From: Halpernia frigidisoli
GTDB taxonomy: Bacteria; Bacteroidota; Bacteroidia; Flavobacteriales; Weeksellaceae
Length of the DNA stretch: 64,000 nucleotides
NCBI RefSeq assembly: GCF_900113805.1
Contig: NZ_FOQT01000001.1
Span: forward strand, 310,001-374,000
Direction of reading: 5' to 3'
In this document: in pieces, positions 6,761-18,171 of the stretch
How the letters are laid out: each line of letters begins with the position of its first letter
How positions within the stretch are numbered: position 1 is the stretch's first letter
The notes under the pieces: model-generated
Seen by the model: the letters and a program-made list of their open reading frames with translations, nothing else
Told to the model about the DNA's origin: nothing
The model's database searches: none
Program-made: the position numbers and the translations under genes

Positions 6761-8746
6761 ATGACTTTCCAAGAACAAATTCAACAAGGAATTCCCGCAG
6801 AATTACCAAAAATAAAACCTTACGAAACTCAGATCAACCACGCGCCAAAGCGAAAAGATATTCTCAACGAAGAAGAAAAAATACTGGCTTTAAAAAATGC
6901 CTTGCGTTATTTTGAACCAAAATTTCACGCTGAATTATTACCTGAATTTCGTCAAGAATTAGAAGATTTCGGCAGAATTTATATGTATCGTTTTCGTCCA
7001 GATTATGAAATGAAAGCGAGACCAATTTCAGAGTATCCCGGAAAATCTTTACAGGCAAAAGCAATAATGTTGATGATTCAAAATAATTTGGATTATGCAG
7101 TTGCGCAACATCCGCACGAACTCATCACTTACGGTGGAAACGGCGCGGTTTTTCAAAATTGGGCGCAATATCTTTTGACGATGAAATATTTGTCAGAAAT
7201 GACGAATGAACAAACATTAACGATGTATTCCGGTCATCCGATGGGATTATTTCCTTCCTCAAAGGATGCGCCGAGAGTTGTCGTAACCAACGGAATGGTC
7301 ATTCCAAATTATTCCAAACCCGACGATTGGGAAAAAATGAATGCTTTAGGCGTTTCGCAATACGGACAAATGACCGCGGGAAGTTATATGTACATCGGTC
7401 CGCAAGGAATTGTTCACGGAACGACAATTACGGTTTTAAATGCTTTTAGAAAAATAAAAAAATCCCCAAAGGGTGGACTTTTCTTGACTTCAGGTTTAGG
7501 CGGAATGTCCGGTGCTCAACCAAAGGCTGGAAATATTGCTGGTTGCATCACGGTGATTTCCGAAGTTAATCCTAAAATTGCAAAAATTCGCCACGAACAA
7601 AAATGGGTGGATGAAATCCATGAACATTTAGATCAACTGGTATCCAGAGTAAAAAAGGCAAAGGAAAATAGGGAAGTTGTTTCGCTTGCTTATCTTGGAA
7701 ATGTGGTGGAAGTTTGGGAAAAATTCGATCAGGAAAATATTAGAATTGATATTGGTTCAGATCAAACTTCACTTCACAATCCTTTTGCCGGCGGTTATTA
7801 TCCGGCGGGAATTTCATTTGAAGATTCCAATAAAATGATGGCAGAAGATCCCGAAATTTTTAAGGAAAAAGTTTACGAAAGTTTGAGGCGACAAACCGAT
7901 GCCATCAACAAACACACGGAAAAAGGTACTTATTTTTTCGATTATGGAAATGCTTATTTATTGGAAGCGAGTCGGGCAGGAGCAGATATTTTAGCAGAAA
8001 ATCCAACTTTAGGCCGGGAATTTAAATATCCAAGTTATGTACAGGATATTATGGGACCAATGTGTTTTGATTTTGGTTTTGGCCCATTTCGCTGGGTTTG
8101 CGCTAGTGGAAAACCAGAAGATTTAGCAAAAACAGATCAAATTGCTTGTGAAGTTTTAGAGGAAATTATGAAAAATTCGCCGTCTGAAATTCAGCAGCAA
8201 ATGCAGGATAATATTACCTGGATAAAAGGCGCGCAGGAAAATAATTTGGTGGTTGGTTCGCAAGCCAGAATTCTTTACGTCGATGCGGAAGGAAGAATGA
8301 AAATTGCCGAATCGTTTAATAATGCCATAAAAAACGGTGAAATTGGTGAAGTCATTTTAGGTCGCGACCACCACGATGTTTCGGGGACAGATTCGCCGTA
8401 TCGGGAAACTTCAAATATTTATGACGGTTCCAGATTTACGGCAGATATGGCGATTCAGAATGTAATTGGCGACAGTTTTCGTGGCGCAACCTGGGTTTCA
8501 ATTCACAACGGCGGCGGCGTTGGTTGGGGCGAAGTAATTAACGGCGGTTTCGGAATGTTGCTTGATGGAAGCGCAGAAGCAGAACGAAAATTAAAATCGA
8601 TGCTTTTTTGGGACGTGAATAATGGAATTTCCCGCAGAAGTTGGGCAAGAAATGAAAACTCAGTTTTTGCCATCAAACGTGCCATGGAACATGAACCCAA
8701 CTTGAAAGTGACTTTGCCGAATTTTGTGGATGAGAGTTTGTTTTAA
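6761..8746 (+). CDS. hutU: Urocanate hydratase
   Basis: Urocanase converts urocanate to 4-imidazolone-5-propionate in histidine degradation, using NAD+ as an electrophilic cofactor. The 661-residue product shows the urocanase signatures YSGHPMGLFP, the NAD-binding TSGLGGMSGAQPKA near residue 240, and HNGGGVGWGE near residue 585. It is about 100 residues longer than the classic 550-residue enzymes, with additional N-terminal and internal sequence, as in other Bacteroidetes long-form urocanases. No hutH, hutI or hutG lies nearby, so the pathway is dispersed or elsewhere. Confidence 0.93.
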   Translation: MTFQEQIQQGIPAELPKIKPYETQINHAPKRKDILNEEEKILALKNALRYFEPKFHAELLPEFRQELEDFGRIYMYRFRPDYEMKARPISEYPGKSLQAKAIMLMIQNNLDYAVAQHPHELITYGGNGAVFQNWAQYLLTMKYLSEMTNEQTLTMYSGHPMGLFPSSKDAPRVVVTNGMVIPNYSKPDDWEKMNALGVSQYGQMTAGSYMYIGPQGIVHGTTITVLNAFRKIKKSPKGGLFLTSGLGGMSGAQPKAGNIAGCITVISEVNPKIAKIRHEQKWVDEIHEHLDQLVSRVKKAKENREVVSLAYLGNVVEVWEKFDQENIRIDIGSDQTSLHNPFAGGYYPAGISFEDSNKMMAEDPEIFKEKVYESLRRQTDAINKHTEKGTYFFDYGNAYLLEASRAGADILAENPTLGREFKYPSYVQDIMGPMCFDFGFGPFRWVCASGKPEDLAKTDQIACEVLEEIMKNSPSEIQQQMQDNITWIKGAQENNLVVGSQARILYVDAEGRMKIAESFNNAIKNGEIGEVILGRDHHDVSGTDSPYRETSNIYDGSRFTADMAIQNVIGDSFRGATWVSIHNGGGVGWGEVINGGFGMLLDGSAEAERKLKSMLFWDVNNGISRRSWARNENSVFAIKRAMEHEPNLKVTLPNFVDESLF

Positions 8747-8761
8747 AAGAAAAATATTACA

Positions 8762-9508
8762 ATGAAAGTTGAAGGAATTTGTCATATTTGTAGAAAATGG
8801 AATTTGTTGAATTATGAGCATTTTCCACCTCGATCTGCATATAATAAGCAAACCAGATTTTTTTCTGTTCCATCAGATGATTATTACCAAAATTTTACTG
8901 AATATATAAATGGCAAAAGACCAAAAGCCAAATTAAATCAGGGTGGATTGGGAAAATATTGTTTATGCGAAGATTGTAATAATTTTTTAGGGCTAAAATA
9001 TGTTAATGATTATGTCAGTTTTGCTAAAATAGCATACGGGTTAATTAGAACTGTTTAAGATTTTAAAGCAGTTGAATTTAAAATTTTTAGTCATGAAGTT
9101 AATTTAAAGAATTTTTTAAAGCAGATCACATCAATTTTCTTATGTAATAATTCTGATTGGTTCGCAGAATCATATCCAGAATTATTAGAATTTGTGAGAA
9201 ATGAAAATTACATTAATTTACCAGATAATTTCAGATTTTATATGTATTTGAACGATGAAGGACAAATAAAAAATGGCAATTGGACATTTGATAATATCAA
9301 TGGCGGCATATGTGAATTTGTATTTCCACCTTTTGGGTTCGTTTTAAATATCGGAAATCAAAACCCTATTTTGGAACTTTCTGAAATTTCTACTTTTAAA
9401 TTTTTTGATTCATCAAATTTCACAGAAGTTAGTTTGATTTTAAATAAGTATCCAACCTATTCACCGATACCGCTCGACTTTCGAGATAAAGAAACTTTTA
9501 TAAAATAA
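8762..9508 (+). pseudogene. HNH-type nuclease-like gene broken by an in-frame TAA
   Basis: From ATG 8762 the frame encodes a CxxC at Cys7/Cys10, an EHFPPRSAY block with His20, a GGLGKYCLCEDCNN block with Cys69/Cys72, and then meets TAA at 9056-9058. The same frame continues without another stop to 9508, and the downstream 149 codons read as ordinary protein. Two zinc-type CxxC pairs around an E-H-x-P-P motif resemble HNH-endonuclease-like proteins. One base change would restore a protein of about 248 residues. It directly abuts the M23 gene (TAA then ATG). It is either a recent pseudogene or a read error. Function is inference. Confidence 0.6.
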
Positions 9509-10186
9509 ATGAAAAAATTAGAGAATATCCTTCAAAACCAAACCAACATAAAAGTAATCGATGCAACCATCGATTACAAAAATTACGTCGCAATTGATCT
9601 TTCCGAATCAAGAACAGATAAACTCAATTTAGACTTAACAGACGCCAGTAAATTCGAAGAATTTATAGAAAAACATCTTTCAGAAAACAATGCAAAAGTC
9701 GCTTTCGGGGGTTATTTAGAAAAAAGAAATCTTTATAAAAGAAGTGAAAATTTTAACCAGGAAAATGTTGAAGAACGAAATATTCACATCGGTTTAGATC
9801 TCTGGATAAAAGCCGGAACTTCGGTTTTAAGCGCTTTAGACGGAAAAATTCACAGTTTTCAAAATAATACAGCGCACGGCGATTATGGTCCGACAATTAT
9901 TTTAGAGCATGAAATGGAAGACGTTATTTTTTATACTTTATACGGCCATTTAAGTCTGGAAAGTTTGGATGGAAAAAAGGAAGGACAAATTGTTAAGAAA
10001 GGCGAAAAGATCGCAGAACTGGGAAAACCACCAATTAACGGCGATTATGCACCACATTTACATTTTCAAATTATTAAAGATATTGAAGGTAAAAAAGGCG
10101 ATTATCCCGGCGTTTGCAGTTCTAAAGATTTAGATTTTTACACAGAAAATTGCTCGGATCCGAATTTATTATTGAAAATTTATTGA
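9509..10186 (+). CDS. M23-type peptidoglycan metallopeptidase-like protein without signal peptide
   Basis: The C-terminal half is a LytM/M23 domain. His93 and Asp97 in HIGLD, His147 in LYGHLS, and His183/His185 in HLHF are the expected zinc ligands and catalytic histidines, and the glycine-rich AHGDYGPTIILEH strand fits. M23 enzymes cut peptide bridges in peptidoglycan or serve as scaffolds. Here the first 90 residues contain no signal peptide or membrane segment, which is unusual for a wall hydrolase and suggests a cytosolic or differently exported role. The start abuts the stop of the broken HNH-like gene, so they may be co-transcribed. Confidence 0.8.
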   Translation: MKKLENILQNQTNIKVIDATIDYKNYVAIDLSESRTDKLNLDLTDASKFEEFIEKHLSENNAKVAFGGYLEKRNLYKRSENFNQENVEERNIHIGLDLWIKAGTSVLSALDGKIHSFQNNTAHGDYGPTIILEHEMEDVIFYTLYGHLSLESLDGKKEGQIVKKGEKIAELGKPPINGDYAPHLHFQIIKDIEGKKGDYPGVCSSKDLDFYTENCSDPNLLLKIY

Positions 10187-10215
10187 CAAAGTAGTTTATC
10201 AAATCTAAAATGTAT

Positions 10216-10239
10216 TAAATTTGTATCATAAAATGATAC
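10216..10239 (+). promoter_or_regulatory. -7 box and palindromic operator of the toxin-antitoxin unit
   Basis: TAAATTTG at 10216-10223 matches the -7 consensus. It abuts a perfect 7-bp inverted repeat, GTATCAT (10223-10229) and ATGATAC (10233-10239), with a 3-base loop. The placement just before the antitoxin gene suggests autoregulation. No good -33 TTG is seen at the usual spacing. Confidence 0.5.
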
Positions 10240-10255
10240 TTAAAATTATAATAAA

Positions 10256-10591
10256 ATGATAGCAGAAATAGAAAAATATATTGAAATTCAAAATAATATC
10301 GATGTCATTTTGAAGAATTCGCCAGTGAAATTATCTTTTATAATTGAAAAATCAGGAATTAAAAAACCAACTTTCTTCAAGAAATTAAAGGAAAAAAGAT
10401 TTACAGCAGAAGAACTTTTAACAATCGCCCAAAATGTAGAACCTAAAACGTGGCGAAACGAAACAAAGGAAGAAATTTTGGAATCGTTGAAACGTTCAGA
10501 AGAAGATTTTAAAAATGGAAGAGTGCATTCTTATGAAGAAGTGAAAGAAAGAAGTAAAAAAAGGTTAGAAAATTACAGAAATGGAAATTGA
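10256..10591 (+). CDS. Putative antitoxin of a ParE/RelE-type module
   Basis: The 111-residue product has an N-terminal helix-turn-helix-like segment (residues 20-65, with KKPTFFKKLKEKRFTAEELL) and a charged C-terminal tail, FKNGRVHSYEEVKERSKKRLE, of the kind antitoxins use to wrap their toxin. The gene overlaps the downstream toxin reading frame by 11 bases, the usual antitoxin-first arrangement, and follows a palindromic operator. By family logic it binds DNA and neutralises its toxin. Since the toxin frame is broken, it may now act only as a repressor or solitary antitoxin. The subfamily cannot be named from sequence alone. Confidence 0.6.
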   Translation: MIAEIEKYIEIQNNIDVILKNSPVKLSFIIEKSGIKKPTFFKKLKEKRFTAEELLTIAQNVEPKTWRNETKEEILESLKRSEEDFKNGRVHSYEEVKERSKKRLENYRNGN

Positions 10592-10876
10592 CTTTAGTAA
10601 AGAAGCCTTCGATGATTTAGATAAAATAGAAGATTATCTATTATATAGTGAAACGATAAAGTTTTGGAAGATTTTAACTTTAAATTAGACCATTGTTTAC
10701 AAATCATAATGGGTGGATTTGTAGTTTTTCAAAAATATGAAGAGACAATTTATCGTAAAATATTAATTACAAAACATAATACGTTAATCTATGTAATAAA
10801 AGATGACGTTATAAGAATTATACAAAACTTTCAGGATCCGGAAGAAAATTACAAAGATATTTTAAGAGAAGGATAA
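10581..10876 (+). pseudogene. ParE/RelE-like toxin with a 1-bp deletion
   Basis: ATG 10581 opens a frame reading MEIDFSKEAFDDLDKIEDYLL, typical of ParE/RelE toxins, but it ends at a TAG by 10685. The rest of the toxin, including VVFQKYEETIYRKIL and TLIYVIKDDVIRI, lies in the frame that ends at 10876. The switch must occur at about 10645-10653 and is explained by loss of one base where an S-W-N-D-K sequence would be expected. Intact family members cleave ribosome-bound mRNA or poison gyrase. Here the toxin is probably inactive. A terminator follows directly. Confidence 0.65.
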
Positions 10877-10878
10877 TT

Positions 10879-10907
10879 AAAAAAACCTGCCAAACAGCAG
10901 GTTTTTA
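10879..10907 (+). terminator. Intrinsic terminator after the toxin-antitoxin pair
   Basis: ACCTGC and GCAGGT enclose a 6-base loop, with A6 on the left and T5 on the right. It can also serve the convergent thiol peroxidase gene. Confidence 0.8.
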
Positions 10908-10931
10908 TTGAATATTTTAAATGAAAAATTC

Positions 10932-11552
10932 TTAACCTTTTACCGCTTTTATTGCCGCTTCGTAATTTGGTTCGTGAGAAATATCGCTTACCTGTTCTTC
11001 ATAAACAATTTTTCCTTCGGGATTAATCACCACAACTGCACGGCTCAAAAGTCCTCGCATTGGCGAATCAGTAAGTTGAACGCCGTAAGTTTTTCCAAAA
11101 TCTGAACGGTAATCTGAGAGCATCACGACATTTTTAATGCCTTCTGCGCCACAAAATCTTTTCTGTGCTAATGGAAGATCTTTAGAAATACACAAAACAA
11201 CCGCGTTCGGAAGGTTGGCTGCTTCTTTATTAAATTTTCTTACAGAAGCCGAACAAACGCCTGTGTCAACACTTGGAAAGATATTTAAAATTATAGATTT
11301 TCCTTTAAAATCATCAAGCGTTTTATCACCCATTTCAACATCTGCCAAAGTAAAAGCCGGTGCTTCTGTGCCTGTCGCAGGTAGTTTCCCCACAGTATGA
11401 ACAGTTTTGCCACCCATTAAAACTGAATTTTCAGATTTCATGTTTGCTGTAGAATCGGTTGAGGTTGCGGCCACAGTTTTATCCGTTGAGGTTTTGTTGC
11501 AGGAAGATAAAGCGAAAAGCAAAACGGCGCTGTAAATTAATTTTGAAAACAT
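10932..11552 (-). CDS. Exported lipoprotein thiol peroxidase (Tpx-type peroxiredoxin)
   Basis: Atypical 2-Cys peroxiredoxins of the Tpx family reduce alkyl hydroperoxides and H2O2 with thioredoxin. The catalytic motif SVDTGVC and the resolving Cys in KRFCGAEG are both present, as are the DSPMRGLLSRAVVV end motifs. Starting at ATG 11552 gives 206 residues with a signal ending in LFALSSC, a lipobox. The peroxidase domain is therefore probably tethered in the periplasm by a 40-residue Ser/Thr/Lys linker. An upstream in-frame start at 11600 adds 16 residues that spoil the signal. A cytosolic paralogue without a signal lies at 18172-18669. Confidence 0.87.
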   Translation of the reverse strand: MFSKLIYSAVLLFALSSCNKTSTDKTVAATSTDSTANMKSENSVLMGGKTVHTVGKLPATGTEAPAFTLADVEMGDKTLDDFKGKSIILNIFPSVDTGVCSASVRKFNKEAANLPNAVVLCISKDLPLAQKRFCGAEGIKNVVMLSDYRSDFGKTYGVQLTDSPMRGLLSRAVVVINPEGKIVYEEQVSDISHEPNYEAAIKAVKG

Positions 11553-11649
11553 ATTTGTAATTTTTAACAAATGTATTGTTTTGCGCGAGATAAATGCCAT
11601 TAAATGACTTTCATATATAAAATCAATTCAAAAAAAGTCTTTAAAATTT

Positions 11650-13173
11650 TCACTTTTGATTTGCAATATCATTTAAAATCCATTCCAATTCAATATCTTT
11701 TTTCTGCAAAACTTCAGAAATTGTTGGAATAATTTCTTTGTCAGGAACAACGCCTTTTTCAGTGTTTGTAAAAGTGATATTTGGCTGAAAAAGCATCAAG
11801 CTAATTGGTAATTTGAGTTTTGAATTGGGTAATGTTATTGTTGAATATCTTCCTGCGACGCTTCCATCATTCGCGCCGCCAGTTTCTTCGCCGACTAAAA
11901 AGGCGCGTTTATCACCTTTTAATTTTGAAGGTAAAATGGACGCCGCAGAAAAACTGCCACCATTAATTAAGACATACAGTTTTCCCTTAAAATTATCTTC
12001 TTTGATTTTTCTGATCTTATAATTTGCTCTTAAATAATGCTTTCCATCTTTTTCTTTATTTGAAAAAGCCGTTCCCACCAGATAAAAAGGGTAGGCGATC
12101 GCTGCCAAAGGTTTAATTAAATTCGGAACCTGGTTAAAATAATCCGCGTGATACATTGATTTATTGGATGTCACTTCAATATCATTTAGGAATTTTAATT
12201 TTTCGTCGGTCAGATAAGAATATAGATTATTAATTTCCGCGACGCTTCCGCCAAAATTATTGCGCATATCAATGATCAAATATTTCGTTTTTGCTTTTTT
12301 TAAAGTCGCGAAACTTTCTTTGTAAAATTTTGCTGAACGCGTATTTGAAAAAGAATTTATTTTCATAAAAGCAATGCTGCTGTCTTTTTTCTCAAAGGTC
12401 AAACTACGGTTGTATAATTTCCTGGCAACATTATAATCACTGTTTTTATTTTGCTGCTGCTTTTTTTTGACTTCTACTTTTTCTACTTTTTTCTCAACTT
12501 TTGATATTTTCTCACGTTTTAAATAAAAAGTTTTGATCTCATTTTGGTATTTTGTTTCCAGTTTTACACTGTCTAAAATACCGTTTTCATAAGTAAAAAA
12601 TGATGACCAGGATTTTGCTAAATAATATTTTTGAAATGTCTGATTTTTGCCATCGCTGGTAATTAATTTCCTGTATTTTTTTAAATAATCAAGTGTTGGA
12701 TGATCATTGATTTTTAAAATTTCCGTCCCGACCTGCATATTTGGAACTTTTTCGGCATTGTCTAAAACAAATAATTGATCACCATCAATTGCGAAATTAT
12801 AACGACCAAAAAGTCCTTTTTGAGTTAAAAGGTATTTTTGTTCTTTTTTAGTCAACCTTCTTGTGGGAATTGTCACGCGCAAATGACCTTCTCTGATTTT
12901 TGCTACAACAGGTTCTAATTTCAAATAAAATTCTAATGGTTTTAAAGGTTTATTGATGGTTGTTTTTAGGGAATCAAACTTATAATCCAATGAATCTTTG
13001 GAAATATACCAATAAAGATTTGGGTGAAATTGATGAAGTTTTAAATAAGCAAAATTTACATCTTCCTTTAATTTGTCGGCCGCGATTGGTTTTTCTAAAT
13101 TTTCATTATAGTTTTTCACCGAAACACACGAAGTAAAAAGGCAAACTATCAGAAAATAAACTGTTTTTTTCAA
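11650..13173 (-). CDS. S41-family C-terminal processing peptidase-like lipoprotein
   Basis: The 507-residue protein starts with a lipoprotein signal (CLFTSCVSV). An N-terminal domain carries the R-EGHLRVTIPTRR region. The C-terminal half is an S41 core: the LIIDMRNNFGGS strand near 300, NGGSFSAAS at about 404-412 containing the nucleophilic Ser, and GEETGG near 430. S41 enzymes cut at protein C-termini using a Ser/Lys dyad. A Lys-rich segment near 225-245 interrupts the usual PDZ position, so no clear PDZ domain is visible. Location should be periplasmic or outer-membrane. It diverges from the ECF sigma gene. Confidence 0.82.
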   Translation of the reverse strand: MKKTVYFLIVCLFTSCVSVKNYNENLEKPIAADKLKEDVNFAYLKLHQFHPNLYWYISKDSLDYKFDSLKTTINKPLKPLEFYLKLEPVVAKIREGHLRVTIPTRRLTKKEQKYLLTQKGLFGRYNFAIDGDQLFVLDNAEKVPNMQVGTEILKINDHPTLDYLKKYRKLITSDGKNQTFQKYYLAKSWSSFFTYENGILDSVKLETKYQNEIKTFYLKREKISKVEKKVEKVEVKKKQQQNKNSDYNVARKLYNRSLTFEKKDSSIAFMKINSFSNTRSAKFYKESFATLKKAKTKYLIIDMRNNFGGSVAEINNLYSYLTDEKLKFLNDIEVTSNKSMYHADYFNQVPNLIKPLAAIAYPFYLVGTAFSNKEKDGKHYLRANYKIRKIKEDNFKGKLYVLINGGSFSAASILPSKLKGDKRAFLVGEETGGANDGSVAGRYSTITLPNSKLKLPISLMLFQPNITFTNTEKGVVPDKEIIPTISEVLQKKDIELEWILNDIANQK

Positions 13174-13247
13174 ATCTAAATTTTAACCAAAACTAATAAA
13201 ACCAAAACTATTTTGTAACAAAATTTGCAATTATCTACTAACCAAAT

Positions 13248-13754
13248 ATGGCGGTGAAAAACACTTCTGCGGAACAGGAATTTTTAACACAGATCGAAAA
13301 GCACAAAGGAATTTTATTTAAAATTTCTAAAATGTATATGGATGATGCCGAAGATCAGAAAGATCTTTTTCAGGAAATAACTTATCAAGCCTGGAAATCA
13401 TTACACAATTTTCGTGGGGAAAGTCAGTTTTCGACTTGGGTTTACAGAATTGCTTTAAATACGGCGATAATTTTCCTTAAAAAAGGAAAGCGAAAACTAA
13501 CTGTAAGTTCTGATCAAATTGAAAATTTTACAATTTTAAATGAGGAAAGTAATTCAGAGAAAGAAGAAAATTTAAGTAAAATGTACGCAGCAATTAATCA
13601 GTTAAATAATATCGACAAAGCATTAATTTTTTACTATTTAGAAAATTTTAGCGGAAAAGAAATTGCCGAAGAAATGGGAATTACAGAAGTGAACGTTCGG
13701 GTAAAACTGAACCGCGCGAAAACAAAATTAAAAGAACTTTTAAACCAAAATTAA
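13248..13754 (+). CDS. ECF-type RNA polymerase sigma factor
   Basis: The 168-residue protein has sigma region 2 (DLFQEITYQAWKSLHNF then FSTWVYRIALNTAI, residues 40-75) and region 4 with a helix-turn-helix (SGKEIAEEMGITEVNVRVKLNRAKTKLKE, residues 135-163), and lacks regions 1 and 3. It should direct polymerase to a small alternative regulon. The next gene starts 1 base after its stop and encodes a membrane protein, the normal setting for an anti-sigma partner. An A+T-rich leader with a near-consensus -7 box precedes it. The signal sensed is unknown. Confidence 0.9.
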   Translation: MAVKNTSAEQEFLTQIEKHKGILFKISKMYMDDAEDQKDLFQEITYQAWKSLHNFRGESQFSTWVYRIALNTAIIFLKKGKRKLTVSSDQIENFTILNEESNSEKEENLSKMYAAINQLNNIDKALIFYYLENFSGKEIAEEMGITEVNVRVKLNRAKTKLKELLNQN

Positions 13755-13755
13755 A

Positions 13756-14349
13756 ATGGATTTAGATAATATAAAAGGTATTTGGAACGAAGAAAGACCA
13801 GATATTATGCCGGAAATTTCTTTGGAAAAACAAAAAGAATTGCATTTTCCTTTAGAAAAATTGCGCAAAAATATGAGAAAAGAATTTTGGTCAACTTCTA
13901 TAATGTTTGTTTTCATCATTATATTTTTATCGGTTGTAGATTTTCATTTTTTTAAATTTAAAATATACATTATTACTTTAGTAGTTTCTATGATGCTTGT
14001 AACAGCCTTTTATTACTACAAATTTTTTCTTCTTTATAAAAATTTAAGTGCAGTTGATTTAAATGTTTTAGACAATTTAAAAGATCTTAAATTTCAATTT
14101 AAATTAAATGAGCAATATTATCTGGCGTATTATATCGCTTTTGTCCCATTTTCTATTGCCGAAATTTTATTGATTTATGAATTTGTGCCAAATTTTAAAA
14201 CAATGGACGGTTTCGCATTTGTCGCTTCATTTTTACTATTTTGCCTTTTGATGTTAAGTGCTTTGTATGTCGTTGGAAAATGGTGGTTTCAGAAATTTTA
14301 TGGTAGATATTTTATCATGATCACCAAATTAATTGATGATTTAAAATAG
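13756..14349 (+). CDS. Four-helix membrane protein, probable anti-sigma partner
   Basis: The 197-residue product has a soluble N-terminus of about 45 residues starting MDLDNIKGIWNEE, then four hydrophobic segments at about residues 48-66, 71-90, 122-142 and 152-172, and a basic C-terminus. It begins 1 base after the ECF sigma gene stop, so translation is likely coupled. In Bacteroidetes such short membrane proteins after an ECF sigma factor usually hold the sigma at the membrane. No zinc anti-sigma HxxxCxxC motif is seen, so the assignment rests on context. Confidence 0.65.
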   Translation: MDLDNIKGIWNEERPDIMPEISLEKQKELHFPLEKLRKNMRKEFWSTSIMFVFIIIFLSVVDFHFFKFKIYIITLVVSMMLVTAFYYYKFFLLYKNLSAVDLNVLDNLKDLKFQFKLNEQYYLAYYIAFVPFSIAEILLIYEFVPNFKTMDGFAFVASFLLFCLLMLSALYVVGKWWFQKFYGRYFIMITKLIDDLK

Positions 14350-14469
14350 AATTTTTTTCGATAAATCGTTTTTATCAATGTTTAGTTTATTTGTTCTTTA
14401 GTCAATTTATCCATAAAAAAACAGGATTTTTGCAGCTTGATTTATTTAAATTAAATCTTGACTTAAAAA

Positions 14470-15660
14470 ATGAGTGCTCTAAAAGAAAAAAACAAATACA
14501 TCGCGACGATTTTGGCCTTTGCCGTAATTCCGATGTCGGGATTATCAACCGATATTTACTTGCCGTCAATGCCGGAAATGGCGAAACAGTTGGGACAACA
14601 GGAAAGCAGCATTCAATTGACTCTTTCAATTTTTCTGATCAGTTACGGTTTTACGCAATTTTTTGCGGGAAGCGTGGTAGATGCTTTTGGCAGATATAAA
14701 ATTTCACTCATTTCCCTGGCATTATTTGTAGTCAGTTTTATTATTACCGGAACAACGGAAAGTGTTATGGTGATTTACGCCATGCGCGTTATACAGGGCG
14801 CTTTAGCGGGAATTGTTGTTGTCTCCAAACGTGCATTTTTTGTGGATGTTTATGAGGGCGTAAAACGTAAGCATTATCTCAGTATAATGACGATTGTTTG
14901 GTCTGTAGGACCAATTATTGCGCCTTTTATTGGTGGTTATTTGCAGAAACATTTTGGCTGGCAATCAAATTTTTATATTTTGGCGGGTTACAGTTTTCTT
15001 TTGCTCATTTTAGAATTTATTTTTTCCGGTGAAACTTTAAAAACTAAAAATCCTTTTAAAGTTGATTATTTGATCAAAGAATACAATATGATGTTCCGGA
15101 CGCGCGATTTTTTCTACGGAATGTTAATGTGCGGTTTGAGTTACGGTATAGTAATTTTTTTCAATCTTTGCGGCGCTTTTATCATCGAGCACAAAATGGG
15201 TTATTCTGAAGTCGTTGCCGGTTACGTGTCTTTATTTCTAGGTTTAGCCTGGATGGCTGGCGGTTTTTTAGGCAAATTTCTAATTGATAAACCTTTTATG
15301 CCGAAAATAAAAACAGCAAATTATATCCAGTTGGCTGTAATTATTGCCATGTTTTTTGCATCATTTTTCACAAATACGATTTACAGTCTGGTGGCTTTTG
15401 CCTTTCTGATTCATATTACCGCCGGTTTTATTTTTAATAATTATTTTGCATTCTGCATCGGAAGATTTCCGGATTCTGCAGGTATTGCAGGCGGTTTAAC
15501 GGGCGGCGTTGCGTTTATCCTTACGTCAGCAGTCAGTTATGGAATTGTTGCCGTTTTAAAACCTGAAATCCAAATTAAAGTGGCTGAAGGTTACTTTGTT
15601 TTGGCGATTTTGGGATTTTTAGTTTTGCTCGTAACAAAAATTCGGAAAGCCAATATTTAA
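14470..15660 (+). CDS. MFS multidrug exporter, Bcr/CflA type
   Basis: The 396-residue protein has about 12 hydrophobic helices and the drug:H+ antiporter signature GLSTDIYLPSMPEMA in helix 1, followed by the MFS loop VVDAFGRYK between helices 2 and 3 and GPIIAPFIGGYLQ in helix 5. Bcr/CflA transporters sit in the inner membrane and export drugs or dipeptides in exchange for protons. It lies 120 bases after the anti-sigma-like gene on the same strand and is followed by a strong terminator, so co-transcription with the sigma unit is possible but not shown. Confidence 0.88.
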   Translation: MSALKEKNKYIATILAFAVIPMSGLSTDIYLPSMPEMAKQLGQQESSIQLTLSIFLISYGFTQFFAGSVVDAFGRYKISLISLALFVVSFIITGTTESVMVIYAMRVIQGALAGIVVVSKRAFFVDVYEGVKRKHYLSIMTIVWSVGPIIAPFIGGYLQKHFGWQSNFYILAGYSFLLLILEFIFSGETLKTKNPFKVDYLIKEYNMMFRTRDFFYGMLMCGLSYGIVIFFNLCGAFIIEHKMGYSEVVAGYVSLFLGLAWMAGGFLGKFLIDKPFMPKIKTANYIQLAVIIAMFFASFFTNTIYSLVAFAFLIHITAGFIFNNYFAFCIGRFPDSAGIAGGLTGGVAFILTSAVSYGIVAVLKPEIQIKVAEGYFVLAILGFLVLLVTKIRKANI

Positions 15661-15688
15661 TTATTATTTATCTAAATAATTCCTCATA

Positions 15689-15725
15689 AAAAAGCCATTT
15701 TCTAAGTTAAGAAAATGGCTTTTAA
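15689..15725. terminator. Bidirectional intrinsic terminator
   Basis: AAAAGCCATTTTCT (15689-15702) pairs with AGAAAATGGCTTTT (15710-15723) around a 7-base loop. It serves the MFS gene and the convergent icd gene. Confidence 0.9.
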
Positions 15726-15741
15726 ATTTGATTATTAAATT

Positions 15742-18027
<2,286 letters not shown>

Positions 18028-18142
18028 TCATGTTTGTAAATTTTTAATAAAAATGGAATTGATTTTAGCCATATTTGTTTTCTTCTTTAATTTTTAAGAA
18101 TTATTTAACCTTTAAAAGCGAAATTTTACAGGCATTTTTAAC

Positions 18143-18150
18143 TAAATTTG
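18143..18150 (+). promoter_or_regulatory. -7 box upstream of tpx
   Basis: TAAATTTG matches TAnnTTTG and lies 21 bases before the tpx ATG. No clear -33 TTG is present. Confidence 0.4.
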
Positions 18151-18171
18151 AAACACAAAAAATAAATTATT

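Noticed and set aside
9056-9058. TAA reassigned to sense (recoding)
   Set aside because: Almost all intact genes in the window end in TAA, so the codon is a normal stop.
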